From positions 1,240,001-1,304,000 of the forward strand of contig CAWJGZ010000002.1 in assembly GCA_963842505.1 (NCBI GenBank): a stretch of 64,000 bases of DNA, in the 5' to 3' direction. Under the pieces are notes generated by a model, which was given only the letters and a program-made list of their open reading frames with translations, made no database searches and had not been told where the DNA came from. The stretch is from PALSA-129 sp963842505 (GTDB lineage: Bacteria > Acidobacteriota > Terriglobia > Bryobacterales > Bryobacteraceae). The position numbers and the translations under genes are program-made. Below, in pieces: positions 8,606-18,409 of the stretch; the stretch's first letter is position 1; each line of letters starts with the position of its first letter.

Positions 8606-8681
8606 AGGCCGCATCGCTTTGTTTCACAAAGCGGACAGATCACTAATTATTAAAACCGGACAACTTGACTTGTTAACGACA

Positions 8682-8698
8682 GCCCGTTCTTTGAGCCA
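8682..8698 (+). repeat. Target-site duplication, right copy (17 bp)
   Basis: Exact copy of the 17 bases at 7138-7154, immediately outside the right end of the insertion sequence. Confidence 0.85.
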
Positions 8699-8829
8699 GA
8701 CAGTTTTCCGTGTATGCTGCGACACGCTCCGGGCGTCTGGAGTGGCTGGCAGAGCACTTACCGGAGGTGGCATTTGACCTCCAAGTTCCGCCGGGGACGC
8801 TCTCATCTGTGGGCGTGGACACGGGAGGA

Positions 8830-11108
8830 ATGATGCGGCTGCTGAAAGATGAGAGAATGGCGGCCATGAGCAGAAGTTCGCGAGTGTTCTGGATGATCCC
8901 CGGCTTGATGGCTTCGGCGGTTTTGTTGCACGCGCGACAGCCGCCGCAGGAACCGGGAAAGTCAATCGGCTCCGTTTCGACGCAAGGGAATCTGATTGTG
9001 TTGACGCTGAATGACGGAGTGCTGGGAAAGGCCAACCAGTTCGATCTGGCGGGGCGCACAGAGCGGTTCACGCCGGACGGGGCGGGATATCGCGTGGAGA
9101 CCGGGGCGCTGCGGTGGGACGCCGAGTTCGGCGGCGAACTTACCGGCGGACAGGTGAGCCTGAAGAACTTCGCGTTTCCGTTTTCGGGCAGGAGCTGGGA
9201 TTCTTTTTCGGTGGGAGTCACGGGGTCGATTGCTTTCGCTGAGGCGGCGGGCGCGGAGGCGGAGTGACGATCGGGCGATTCGACGAGTTGCGGGAAGCAG
9301 GGCGGAACCTGGTGAACGCACAGCCGGCCATCTGCGTGTTCATGAAGCCGCGGATGTCGGGGCAGCGATTCGTGAAAGAACTCGCCGACCGGGTGGTGGT
9401 TACATGGAGCCTGACGGAGCCGTACGGCAACATTCAGGACTTCTCGTGGACGCCGACGGTGAACCGCTTTCAGGCGGTGCTGGGGAAGGACGGGTCGGTG
9501 GAGATGTCCTACCAGCAAATTGCGGCAAAGGACGCGATTGTTGGGCTTTACCCGATGGTCACGACCGGAACCGAGAAACCGATTGGCACGGTGGCGGGAG
9601 AGGAGCATCCGGCGGTGGCGCCGCACCTGGATATCAAGAATGTGAAGCTGGCGGCGGTGGATGGGCTGTTCCTGAAGGTCACGCTGGAAATGCGCGGGCC
9701 GGCGCTGCCGGAGAGCGATCCGGGAGTGGCGGGCTTGACGTACCACGTGTATTTCGACGGTCACAAGCCGTTGCCGACGCGCGCGGAGAGCGCACACGCA
9801 GACGCGGTGTGGACAATTCGGGGTTTCGGCGGAGGACGCAGCGGCCGGGGCGGCGGCGCGAGCCGGTATATGGTGTCGGGATCGGGAGTTTCCAGGACGG
9901 TGAAGGTGGAAGGGAACACGATCTCGGTACAAGGAGTTCTGCCGGAAGGTCTCAAACCAGGGCAGCAAGTGGCCGTGTATGCAGACGTCACGACGGGCGG
10001 GATGCCCGGGACAACGGCGATGCAGATCGCGCCGCAGGCGGTGACGCTGGCGGGGATTCGCGAGCCCGAGGTGCATCTCTCGGCGGTGAAGAAGGACGAC
10101 GGGCCGTTCCCTCTGGTCTACGAATCGTTTCATTACCTGTCCGTGCCGAAAATGCGGGACTTGAGCTGCTCGGTAATCAAGGCGCTGGGAGACAAGTTCG
10201 ATATGCTGGCTTACTACTCGGATTTCCGGATCGACAACCAGGAGGCTTGAACGCCGAGCGATGGTCCGTTGGGTGGCGGGCCGGCCGGAGGAGCGGTGAC
10301 GGGGATCGCAGCGCGGCAAGAAGGCCTGGCGAGTTACTGCACTCAGGGAAGGTTTCAATGGGAGTTCATACAGCCGGTGTATGTCGGTTCGAACCAGATG
10401 CAGGAATATCCGCCGGAGGGACTTACGGACACCAACACGCATAACATCGTGACCTATGCTCACCAGATCGGCGAGCGGTCGCCCGATGGCAAGCTGCTGC
10501 CGTACGACTATGCCATGTCGCAGATCGGGCACGAGATGGGTCACCGATGGGCGGCCTTCGTTTCGGCCAAGGTTGGTAGCGAGACGATTCGGCTGGGCGA
10601 TGGGGCGCACTGGGTGGCGGGTTTGCAAGCGCTGGTGGCGTTCCCGTATCAGCGGCCGACTGAGGCGTCGGCGATGGGAGGCGGGGTGTGGCAGGACAAC
10701 TTTGACGGCACATTCACGCAACTGGATGACAATTACTATGTTCCGGCGACGGGTTGGTCGTACCTTGACCTTTATCTGATGGGGCTCATCGCGCCGTCGG
10801 AGGTGCCGGATTTCTTCCTTCTGAGGAACATGGTTGCGGCCGGTAGAGATGCTAACGGGCACCCCATCTTCAAGGCTGACAGGACGAAGATCACCGTACA
10901 GGACGTCATCGCAGTGGAGGGGCCACGCCTGCCCGATGTGGATCATTCGCAGAAGAAGTTCAACACGGGAATGGTGGTGATGGTCGAGCACGGGAAAAAG
11001 CCGAGCCCGGAGCTAATTGAGCGGACGAATGGGATTCGCTTGCGGTGGATGGACTATTGGGAAACGACCACGGGGCACCGGGCGTCGATGACGACCGAGG
11101 TGAAGTAA
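8830..11108 (+). pseudogene. Broken secreted HExxH metallopeptidase gene (frameshift plus nonsense)
   Basis: Three open segments form one former gene. Segment 1 starts near 8830 (GGGAGG just upstream; ATGs at 8857 and 8866 are alternatives), with a signal-like stretch Val-Phe-Trp-Met-Ile-Pro-Gly-Leu-Met-Ala-Ser-Ala-Val-Leu-Leu, and runs to a TGA at 9265. The continuing protein is in another frame from 9264, so one base was lost or gained near 9240 in a GGC-rich tract. That frame runs to an in-frame TGA at 10248-10250 (Glu-Ala-stop-Thr-Pro-Ser) and then continues unchanged to 11108. The last part has the zinc motif His-Glu-Met-Gly-His near 10529 and downstream aromatic-rich sequence. An intact ancestor would be about 760 residues. 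It starts about 150 bp from the insertion sequence. Confidence 0.8.
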
Positions 11109-11316
11109 GGAGGGCCTCATCAATCGGTAGCGCTTCACTGCGCTGATGTGATCTTCTTCGGCCAGCTGGCAGCACCTTGTATATGCGCATCCCGGGGTGG
11201 TGTGGATGGCGGTGCGGGAACGCTAGAAGCGGCGTGGCGTTAAGGCACATCATCAGTAGCGTTCTAGCGCGCAAAGCAGCCGCCGGGCGTTTCCGGGCAC
11301 GCTGCGCGCAGATTAG
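11109..11316. other. Convergent intergenic region
   Basis: 208 bp between the ends of the broken metallopeptidase gene and the NmrA-like gene. I see no coding frame and no clear terminator hairpin with a T-run; short related words (cgctagaa, ttctagcgc) recur but do not form a strong stem. Confidence 0.5.
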
Positions 11317-12222
11317 CTACGAACTGACTTGACGCGCTGACAGCACATCCCGCGCAGTCGTCCAACGAATGCCGGAATAGCGATGGTTGTCAAGCGGCTC
11401 TAGCTTTGCCCGGCCGTCAAACATGTTGCGCATGTATTGCATACCCTGCCATGCCGGGTAAAGCTCCTTCGCCCCGGGAGCGACCGTGCGCGCGACCTTG
11501 ATGAGCGCGCCGAGCATTCCCAGACCTCCGGCGCGGAACAGGCGGAACTCCTTTCCGGTCACCTCACTTACGACTGCCGTCAGTTCCCGGGCGCTGAGTT
11601 GATCGCCGGCGATTCGTAGAAAGCGAGGCGTGGACGGATCCAGAGCCGCGCTCGCCGTGAATGCGGCCGTGTCGTCCATCGTCGTGAAGTCCATGCGCTG
11701 GTCCGCGTCGCCCCAATAGAGAACTCGCTTCAGTTTGAAGAGAATGAGCGGCATCTGACCAGTCAGCATATCGGCAAAGGCCCCGTTGAAGATCGTGGTC
11801 GCGGAAATCGAAGCCTTATCGAGGCGGATGTGGAAGTCCCGGCGCAGATCGAGGTTGCGATTCTCTCCAGGTAGGAACTTGGTGAAATCGATCGAGTAGT
11901 CGGACGGAATGAAACGCGGAACGTGAGCCTTAATCGCAGCCTCGAGCAGAACCGTTTGCGTTTCCACGATCACGTCCCGCAATCCCTGCAGCGCGGACAC
12001 CACGCAGGACGCGCCAGAGCACGCCGGCGTCACTTGGGAAGCGCTGTTCAAGTCGACACTGGCAATCGTTGCGCCGAGCTCCCGCAGCCGCTCAAGCTTG
12101 TATCGCGCCGTGCCGTGGCGAACAAGCGCTGTTACGGTTGCTCCCCGTTCGAGCAAGGCTCTCGCGATGCGCCCGCCGAGATTGCCGGTAGCTCCCGCCA
12201 CCACAATGGTCGAGTCATTCAT
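11317..12222 (-). CDS. NmrA-like / isoflavone-reductase-like NAD(P)-binding protein
   Basis: A 301-residue atypical SDR. The start was set at the ATG at 12222 because the Rossmann motif follows at once (Ile-Val-Val-Ala-Gly-Ala-Thr-Gly-Asn-Leu-Gly-Gly). An upstream extension to 12363 would add about 47 residues of arginine- and proline-rich, non-family sequence. Thr-Ala-Leu-Val-Arg-His-Gly-Thr after the second strand suggests NADP binding, and Phe-Ile-Pro-Ser-Asp-Tyr-Ser is typical of the isoflavone-reductase/NmrA group. Members reduce small aromatic substrates or act as redox sensors; the substrate here is unknown. The gene is divergent from the broken serine hydrolase, with a 177-bp shared upstream region. 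Confidence 0.85.
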   Translation of the reverse strand: MNDSTIVVAGATGNLGGRIARALLERGATVTALVRHGTARYKLERLRELGATIASVDLNSASQVTPACSGASCVVSALQGLRDVIVETQTVLLEAAIKAHVPRFIPSDYSIDFTKFLPGENRNLDLRRDFHIRLDKASISATTIFNGAFADMLTGQMPLILFKLKRVLYWGDADQRMDFTTMDDTAAFTASAALDPSTPRFLRIAGDQLSARELTAVVSEVTGKEFRLFRAGGLGMLGALIKVARTVAPGAKELYPAWQGMQYMRNMFDGRAKLEPLDNHRYSGIRWTTARDVLSARQVSS

Positions 12223-12399
12223 GATTCCGATATTAGAGACAGGACAGCACCGATGCAAAGTGGGCGAAGATCCGAGTGGGGGCAACCGGCTTCTGGATCG
12301 AACGCGGCTGCAACGTTCAGCGCTGGGCAAGCTCAAGCAAGCCCGTTGCAATTGGGTTGCCAACTTGTTTTCGGCGCCACAAAGCGGTATACGTTACCA

Positions 12400-14182
12400 A
12401 TGCTTTCCCGATTTACGCTCCTCACTCTTCTGGCGGGACTCTGCCTGGGGCAGGATACCGCACGGAAGGAGATTACACTCGATCCCCAGACGCTGAACCG
12501 ATATGTGGGTGCGTACCAGATGGGTAACGGTACCGGCCCAATCATGCTCGTGACTCTGGAAAACAATCAACTCTTCACCAAGTTAGGCGCCCAGCAAGCG
12601 GTAGCTATCTTCCCGGAATCAAAGACCATGTTCTTCACGAAGGTGGTCAATGCGGAAATCGAATTCGCTAAGGACGATGGGCAGGGAAGGCCCACCGAAC
12701 TGATCCTGCATCAGAATGGCCGGGACATGCCGGCGCAGCGGCTGGCCGACGCAAAGGCAAAGTTGCTTTTTGATGCGGCCGCCGCTTTCCCGAAGAGGCT
12801 CAAAGACCAGACGCCGGCGCCGGGGGGCGAGGCAGCGCTGCGCAAGATGGTGGAGGATTTGGGATCGGGAAAACCGGACTACCAGGCGGTGAGCCCCGGC
12901 CTGGCCAACGGCCCGCAATTGGCCCAAATCCAGTCGATGATGAGCAAGCTTGGTCCCTTGCAGTCGCTGGTCTTCAAAGGAGTCGGGCCGGGAGGCGCGG
13001 ATATTTATTCGGTCCGGTTCGAGAAAGGCGCATTAGAGAACCAGGATCTGGCTCGGGGTAGATGGAAAGATCGAGAATACCAATGCCCGCCCCGAAGAAG
13101 GCGGCGTGGGGGTGCCGGTTGCGAGTTTGCGCCCGCATTTGCCCGAAATCGATTCCCTGGTTGCGGCCGAACTTGCCAAGCGGCCAGTGGGAAGCGTGAC
13201 CGCGGGCGTGGTCTCGGGTAAGGATCTCGTCTGGTCGAAGAGCTATGGCGAAGCCGATATTGAGAAGAAAATAGCGGCGGATACGGATACCGTGTACCGC
13301 ATCGGCTCCATCACCAAGATGTTTACGGCGCTGATGTTGGAACAGTTGGTGGAGACGAAAAGGGTGCATCTCTCCGATCCAGTGGAAAAGTACTTTCCGG
13401 AGATCAAGTTGGTGCAAGACCGCTTCCCGGACGCTCCGCCGATTACTCTCATCCAACTCGCCACCCATACGGCCGGCCTGGCGCAGGAGCCGGAGAATAC
13501 GGAGACGTATGTGACAGGCGCGGTGGCGGATTGGGAGAAGACGCTGATCGCGGCGCTGCCGCATACGCGGTACATTCTCGAGCCGGGGACCCGTTATTCA
13601 TACTCGAATATCGGATTCGCCATTCTAGGCGCGGCGCTCGAGCGGGCGGCCGGCGAGCCGTATGTCGAGTATGTTCCGAAGCACATTTTCCAGCCGCTGG
13701 GAATGACGCATTCGGCTTTGGAGTGGAATGCCGCAATGACGCCGCATCTATCGAAGGGGTACCAGTTGACGGGACCGAACGGCGGAGTAGACTCAGCGAC
13801 CGCGCAGCGCGAGAACGAAACGGGGCGCGGTTATAAGGTGCCGAATGGTGCGATTTATACCACGGTGGGCGACCTGGCCCATTTCGCCTCGTTTCTAATG
13901 AGCCAAGGGCCGGAGAGTGTGCTGAAGATCGCTACCCTGGAGAACTTTCAGATGCAGTTGATCGTGCCGGCCGATCTCGAGTTGACCCATGGTTACGGCA
14001 TCGGCTTTCAAGTGGAGCGGCGGGACAATTATACGGAATTCGGACATGGTGGAGCGGTCGCCGGCTATACGGCGTCGCTGCTGATGAATCGCAAAGCCGG
14101 GGTCGGAGTGATCGTGCTATCCAACGGAGCGGCGAATCCGTCCAGCATCGCGCAGCGAGCCTTGGACATCCTATCGAAGTGA
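12400..14182 (+). pseudogene. Frameshifted secreted serine hydrolase (beta-lactamase/DD-peptidase fold)
   Basis: The gene starts at the ATG at 12400 with a signal peptide (Phe-Thr-Leu-Leu-Thr-Leu-Leu-Ala-Gly-Leu-Cys-Leu-Gly). A beta-rich domain of about 200 residues follows. Near 13035-13045 the frame changes by one base: the first frame ends at 13221 in arginine-rich nonsense, while the other frame carries the continuation (Ile-Trp-Leu-Gly-Val-Asp-Gly-Lys-Ile-Glu-Asn-Thr) and the catalytic domain to 14182. That domain has Ser-Ile-Thr-Lys (SxxK), Tyr-Ser-Asn (YxN) and His-Gly-Gly, so the enzyme part is otherwise intact. An intact protein would be about 594 residues. Either a recent mutation or a sequencing error; one base decides. 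Cell-envelope peptide or ester hydrolysis is the family role. Confidence 0.85.
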
Positions 14183-14203
14183 ATGTTCTAGCGCCGCCGG
14201 CCG

Positions 14204-15880
14204 TTAGCGCGGGAAGGGCGAGGCTCCTTCGGAACCGTACCAGTCGTATTCCACGGCGCGGCCATCGATGCGCCAGCGGCCGGGCGCGGTGGTGTCCATC
14301 CAGTCGAGCGGTTCGGCAAGCTCGCGCACTTGAGCGGCGGCCGCGAACGCCCGCCGGAGGGCCTGCTTCGACTCGGCGTTGACTGCCGCGGGATCGGGGG
14401 AGACGAACAGCGCGGTCCCGCTGCGAGCCACCAGATCAAGCCAGCGCGCGGCCAGTTCCCACGGGAGTTGCGGCGTGATAGGGGCGCAATCGGCGTCGAG
14501 ATCGAAGAAGGCGCGGTGCTGCGGGCCGCGAAATGCCAGCGTGTTGACACCCATCCGTCGCGTGCGGTGAAAGTCGCGGCCACTGGTGTCGTCGCCGGTG
14601 CGCTGCAGTTCGAACAGGCCGGCGGACAGGTGTCCGAAAGTATTGCAGCCGATGACAGCCGCGCTCCCTGCCGCTTCCCGAATCGCGCGGTAGAGGGCCA
14701 GCGCGATCTCGGCGGTGGTGCGGGAGCGGTCGGCGAAGTGCCAGCCGGCTTCGGTGAGGTCGGCGCCCATCGAAAAGCCCCAGCGCCCCAGCAGGTCGAA
14801 GCTGGTGTAGTCGTGCTTGATCAGCTCGAAACCCCACGAAGCCATGCGGCCAATATCCTGGCGGACGGTTTCGAGCGTTTCGGGCAGGCTCGGATCGAGA
14901 GTCGCGTCGCGGCTGCCGGCGCGGGACCGAAGGCGGGCGGTCGGAGAAACTTCGGCGGTGGTGCACAGGGGGCGCAGCCAGATGCCAGGACGGACGCCCT
15001 TCCGTTTCATAGCCGCGGCGAGTCCCGCCATATCGGGGAAGCCGGCGTTGCCGCGCTCCCAGGGGCCGGCGGTGTTGGTCAGCGACCAGCCGTCATCGAT
15101 CACCATGAAGGGCCGGTTTGGCCCGGATGGGGCGAGTTCGTCCATCAGGCCGGCATCGCGCTCGATGGCGGTGGCCGAGCAGTTGCGGCCGTAGGCGTAA
15201 TACCAGTTGTTGCCGCCGTAAACAGGCGCGGAAGGGAGGCGGGGCTTTGCGCAGAGCAGGCTGCAGAAGCGCCGCGCGGATTGGAAAGCGCTCTCGTTCG
15301 CAGTCCCGCGGCGGACTCGCACGACGGCGGCGTCCAACGTGCGCGGGCCCAGGCGCACGGCGGAGCCTCCATTGCGCAGGTCCAGCCACAGGGAGATGCC
15401 GGCGGGGTCGGCCTGCCAGAAGGCGAAGCACGAACCCCCCGTAGCGACGCCGTAACCATGCGTGGCGCGGCCGTCGAAAGCCAGGAAGTACCATGGCAGA
15501 ATGCGCTCGCCGACCAGACCGCGCCATTCGAGATCCCCGTAGCTGCGCTCCCACTGGTCGTTGAGGATGCGCCAGCGCTCCGACACCGCGGCTCGCCAGC
15601 GGAGATGCAAACGGAGTAGCGGGGCTTCCGGCGCCTCGATGCGAACCGGCATGCCGCTAACGCCCGGTTCGGTCTGGACGGAGATGCCGGTGGCGTTCCA
15701 TCGGTGGCCTTCGCGGGCGAGCGGAAGCGGGCCGCTTTCGAGGAGGGCGGTGGCGAGGTCGGGCAGGCGCAGGATATCGACATAGCCATCAACGGCGCGC
15801 ACGGGCTGCGCATAAGCGGCGGCAGGCAAGCCAGCCGAAAGGGCCAACAGGTTGCGGCGAGAGAGGTTTGCCGGGTTCAC
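14204..15880 (-). CDS. GH36-like (clan GH-D) glycoside hydrolase, Tat-exported
   Basis: A 558-residue glycosidase related to alpha-galactosidases. The N-terminus carries Ser-Arg-Arg-Asn-Leu-Leu-Ala-Leu-Ser, a twin-arginine signal, so it is probably exported folded. After a beta-sandwich domain (to about residue 210) comes a TIM-barrel with Phe-Met-Val-Ile-Asp-Asp-Gly-Trp, a substrate-binding motif of the clan. Phe-Glu-Leu-Ile-Lys-His-Asp-Tyr-Thr has the Asp in the nucleophile position, and Arg-Thr-Gly-Asp-Asp-Thr-Ser carries a likely acid/base Asp. The exact sugar is uncertain. It is convergent with the serine hydrolase gene, with only 21 bp between stops. Confidence 0.82.
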   Translation of the reverse strand: MNPANLSRRNLLALSAGLPAAAYAQPVRAVDGYVDILRLPDLATALLESGPLPLAREGHRWNATGISVQTEPGVSGMPVRIEAPEAPLLRLHLRWRAAVSERWRILNDQWERSYGDLEWRGLVGERILPWYFLAFDGRATHGYGVATGGSCFAFWQADPAGISLWLDLRNGGSAVRLGPRTLDAAVVRVRRGTANESAFQSARRFCSLLCAKPRLPSAPVYGGNNWYYAYGRNCSATAIERDAGLMDELAPSGPNRPFMVIDDGWSLTNTAGPWERGNAGFPDMAGLAAAMKRKGVRPGIWLRPLCTTAEVSPTARLRSRAGSRDATLDPSLPETLETVRQDIGRMASWGFELIKHDYTSFDLLGRWGFSMGADLTEAGWHFADRSRTTAEIALALYRAIREAAGSAAVIGCNTFGHLSAGLFELQRTGDDTSGRDFHRTRRMGVNTLAFRGPQHRAFFDLDADCAPITPQLPWELAARWLDLVARSGTALFVSPDPAAVNAESKQALRRAFAAAAQVRELAEPLDWMDTTAPGRWRIDGRAVEYDWYGSEGASPFPR

Positions 15881-16104
15881 GAATCCATTGTGCCAGGAGA
15901 CGCGCGGGCAAAGTCGGGCCAGCCCCGACTAACGCCGCCCGTTCGGTCACTTGGAACGATGCAGGCGGAGCAGAAGCGGTCCTTGCATTCCCGCACTCGG
16001 TGATACGCTTGTTTCCAGCGAGCGGCGAAAGTCCGGCCACACCATCAGGTTTCAGCTAAATCAGGCACGGCTGAAAAGCTGGCGGCTGACGGCTTGGTTC
16101 ACAC
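15881..16104. other. Divergent intergenic region
   Basis: 224 bp between the divergent glycosidase and MFS/spermidine-synthase genes, so it must hold both promoters. A small hairpin lies at 15912-15930 (agtcggg / cccgact, 5-base loop), in the leader of the glycosidase gene. I could not pick a convincing -35/-10 pair. Confidence 0.4.
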
Positions 16105-18396
16105 ATGTTGTTATACGCACTCACTATTCTAGTTAGCGCCTTCCTGCTCTTTCAGGTGCAGCCGGTGATCGCCAAGATCATCCTCCCCTGGTTCGGGGGA
16201 TCGGCGGCGGTGTGGACCACGTGTCTGCTGTTTTTCCAGCTCGTTTTGTTGCTGGGCTATCTTTATTCCCACGCCCTGGTGCGGTGCCTGAAGCCGCGCG
16301 CACAAATGGTGGTGCATGGCGCTCTTCTGTTAGCCAGCGCCTTGGCGCTGCCGATATACCCGAGCTTGGCTTGGAAACCCGTGACGCCGAACGACCCGAT
16401 CTTGCGAATCCTTGGGTTGCTGGCGGCGACAGTAGGTCTGCCATACTTCGTGCTCTCGACCACCGGTCCACTGCTTCAGGCCTGGTACGCCCGGCGCCGC
16501 CAGAGCGCGATGCCGTACCGTCTCTATGCTCTTTCCAATGCCGGCTCCATGTTCGCGCTGTTGAGCTATCCGGTATTGTTCGAGCCGGTGTTCACCACGC
16601 GCCAGCAGGCTGCGACATGGTCCATTGGCTACGGTGCGTTCATCGTGCTGTGCGGACTCACGGTGTTCCGGTCAGGCACGGAAGAAGCGGCGGCGGAAGT
16701 GGCGCAAGAGCCCGCGGCAAAACCCACTGCGCGGCTCTATGCTATGTGGCTGCTGCTACCAGCCTGCGCCTCGGCGTTGCTGTTGGCCGTCACCAGCCAT
16801 CTTTCGCAGAACGTGGCGCCGATTCCGCTCCTATGGGTATTGCCGCTCAGCGTTTATCTGTTGTCCTTCATTTTGTGCTTCGAGAGGGCTGGCTGGTATC
16901 GCCGCAACCCGTATATCGAACTGCTCGGTGTGGCCCTGGCAGGTATGGCTTACGCCGCGCTCAGCGAGAACGCTTACTACGAGCTGCCGTTCAAAGTCGG
17001 GATTGCTCTGTTTGTCATGGGCCTCTTCGTTTGCTGTATGGTGTGCCACGGGGAGTTGGCGCGCCTGAAACCGGATTCCCGCTACTTGACGCACTTCTAC
17101 CTGACCGTCTCGGCTGGCGGCGCGGCGGGTGGATTGCTGGTGGGACTGGCCGCGCCGTTGCTATTCAACGCCTACTACGAGCTGCCGATCGGGCTGGTGG
17201 CCACGGCGGCTCTGGCCGTTACGGCTCTGCGGGCGCGTCGGGACGCGGCCTGGCAGCGCCACCTTCTTCCTACCCCGCGTTACCTGATCGCCGTGGCGGC
17301 ACTCGCCGCCGCCGGGTACGCGGCGTACCCCTGGCAGCACTCGATCGCGGGTCCGGCGCGCACTATGATCGGGTGGTTTGGGTGGAAGGCGGCGGACGGA
17401 TTCGATCGCTGGGCCCTGAAGCGAGAAGTGCTGGTGGGCGCGGCCCTGGCGCTCGTCGTCCTACGCGGCGATTTGAAGTTCCGCTGGGCGCGCCGCGCGA
17501 AGCGTTGGGCGGCGTTCCTTACTGAACTGGCGACGCTACTGCTGGCTGGCTACGTGGGCTTCGAAACGCGCTACCTTACATCTGGAACCCGGTTGATGGT
17601 CCGCAATTTCTATGGTGTCCTGAGAGTACACGATTCGGTTCCGTCCACGGACTGGGCAGCCGCGCGCAGCCTGACAGTCGGAACTATCAACCACGGTGAG
17701 CAATTCCTCGCCCTCGTTCGGCGCGACTCGCCGACCACGTACTTTGGCCCCAACTCGGGCGTCGGGTTGGCCATCCGCGCCAAGCAGAAGACCGGCCCCA
17801 TCCGTGTGGGCGTGATCGGGCTTGGTACCGGCACCATCGCGGCCTATGGGCGGCCAGGCGACTATTACCACTATTACGAAATCAACCCAGTGGTGGTGCG
17901 CCTGAGCATACCCGAGCCGGCCGCCGCGGGCGCGCAGTTTACGTTTCTGGCCGATTGCAAGGCACGGCATGACGTAGCCGTGGGCGATGGCCGGCTCTCC
18001 CTGGAAAGAGAGGCCCCGGAGAACTTCGACGTCCTGGCGGTAGATGCATTTTCGGGTGAGGCCGTCCCCGTACACTTGCTCACGCGCGAGGCCATGGAAT
18101 TGTACTTCCGTCATCTCAAGCCGGACGGCATCCTGGCTGTGAACATCTCAAACCGTTTCATCGACCTGGAGCCAGTGGTGGACGGCGAGTGCCGGGCGCT
18201 CGGCAAGACGGACCGCATCGTGGATACCGATGACGACGCCTCGCAAGACCTGTTCGCCGCCACGTGGATGTTGGTAACATCGCCGGCCAGCGGCTTCGAT
18301 AAGTTCATCATGGATGGATCGGCCGCGATCAAGCCCGGGCGGAAAATCAGGCCGTGGACGGACGACTACAGCAATTTATTCCAGATCCTGAAGTAG
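16105..18396 (+). CDS. Fused MFS-like membrane domain and spermidine-synthase-like protein
   Basis: A 763-residue inner-membrane protein. About residues 1-500 hold a dozen or so hydrophobic helices, starting Leu-Tyr-Ala-Leu-Thr-Ile-Leu-Val-Ser-Ala-Phe-Leu-Leu-Phe-Gln-Val-Gln-Pro, the standard start of the fused MFS/spermidine synthase family. The C-terminal 200 residues form a spermidine-synthase-like Rossmann domain: Arg-Val-Gly-Val-Ile-Gly-Leu-Gly-Thr-Gly-Thr, then Tyr-Glu-Ile-Asn-Pro-Val-Val, then Phe-Asp-Val-Leu-Ala-Val-Asp-Ala-Phe-Ser-Gly-Glu-Ala-Val-Pro-Val-His-Leu-Leu-Thr. Some family proteins lack true polyamine synthase activity, and the substrate is undefined. No other polyamine gene is nearby. 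Confidence 0.9.
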   Translation: MLLYALTILVSAFLLFQVQPVIAKIILPWFGGSAAVWTTCLLFFQLVLLLGYLYSHALVRCLKPRAQMVVHGALLLASALALPIYPSLAWKPVTPNDPILRILGLLAATVGLPYFVLSTTGPLLQAWYARRRQSAMPYRLYALSNAGSMFALLSYPVLFEPVFTTRQQAATWSIGYGAFIVLCGLTVFRSGTEEAAAEVAQEPAAKPTARLYAMWLLLPACASALLLAVTSHLSQNVAPIPLLWVLPLSVYLLSFILCFERAGWYRRNPYIELLGVALAGMAYAALSENAYYELPFKVGIALFVMGLFVCCMVCHGELARLKPDSRYLTHFYLTVSAGGAAGGLLVGLAAPLLFNAYYELPIGLVATAALAVTALRARRDAAWQRHLLPTPRYLIAVAALAAAGYAAYPWQHSIAGPARTMIGWFGWKAADGFDRWALKREVLVGAALALVVLRGDLKFRWARRAKRWAAFLTELATLLLAGYVGFETRYLTSGTRLMVRNFYGVLRVHDSVPSTDWAAARSLTVGTINHGEQFLALVRRDSPTTYFGPNSGVGLAIRAKQKTGPIRVGVIGLGTGTIAAYGRPGDYYHYYEINPVVVRLSIPEPAAAGAQFTFLADCKARHDVAVGDGRLSLEREAPENFDVLAVDAFSGEAVPVHLLTREAMELYFRHLKPDGILAVNISNRFIDLEPVVDGECRALGKTDRIVDTDDDASQDLFAATWMLVTSPASGFDKFIMDGSAAIKPGRKIRPWTDDYSNLFQILK

Positions 18397-18409
18397 GAGC
18401 GATTCTGCG

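Larger units (their letters stand above)
7155..8681 (+). mobile_element. Insertion sequence, ISNCY/IS1202-like, 1527 bp, apparently intact
   Basis: Both outer ends begin TGTCG (left TGTCGCTAGTATGTG at 7155; right, read inward on the minus strand, TGTCGTTAACAAGTC from 8681). Each end carries two further matching blocks: TTGTCCGGT (7172-7180 and the complement of 8655-8663) and CTGTCCGCTT (7197-7206 and the complement of 8629-8638). The ends are thus three short repeats each, probably transposase binding sites. One long transposase gene fills the interior. A perfect 17-bp direct repeat flanks the element. From memory, IS1202/ISTde1-type elements, formerly lumped in ISNCY, make unusually long target duplications, which fits. 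It sits just upstream of the CFA synthase gene and of a decayed metallopeptidase gene. Confidence 0.88.

Noticed and set aside
7160..8614. A 484-codon open frame antisense to the transposase
   Set aside because: Arg/Pro/His-rich, no motif, no ribosome-binding site; the plus-strand frame has a clear DDE transposase.
10248..10250. Second in-frame TGA considered as selenocysteine
   Set aside because: No hairpin follows, the position is in a Gly/Pro-rich linker rather than a redox site, and the same gene has an upstream frameshift. A nonsense mutation is simpler.
8673..10991. A 772-codon open frame on the minus strand
   Set aside because: It is antisense to a recognisable broken metallopeptidase gene. 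The translation is Arg/His/Pro-rich without any motif, a usual by-product of high GC at third positions.
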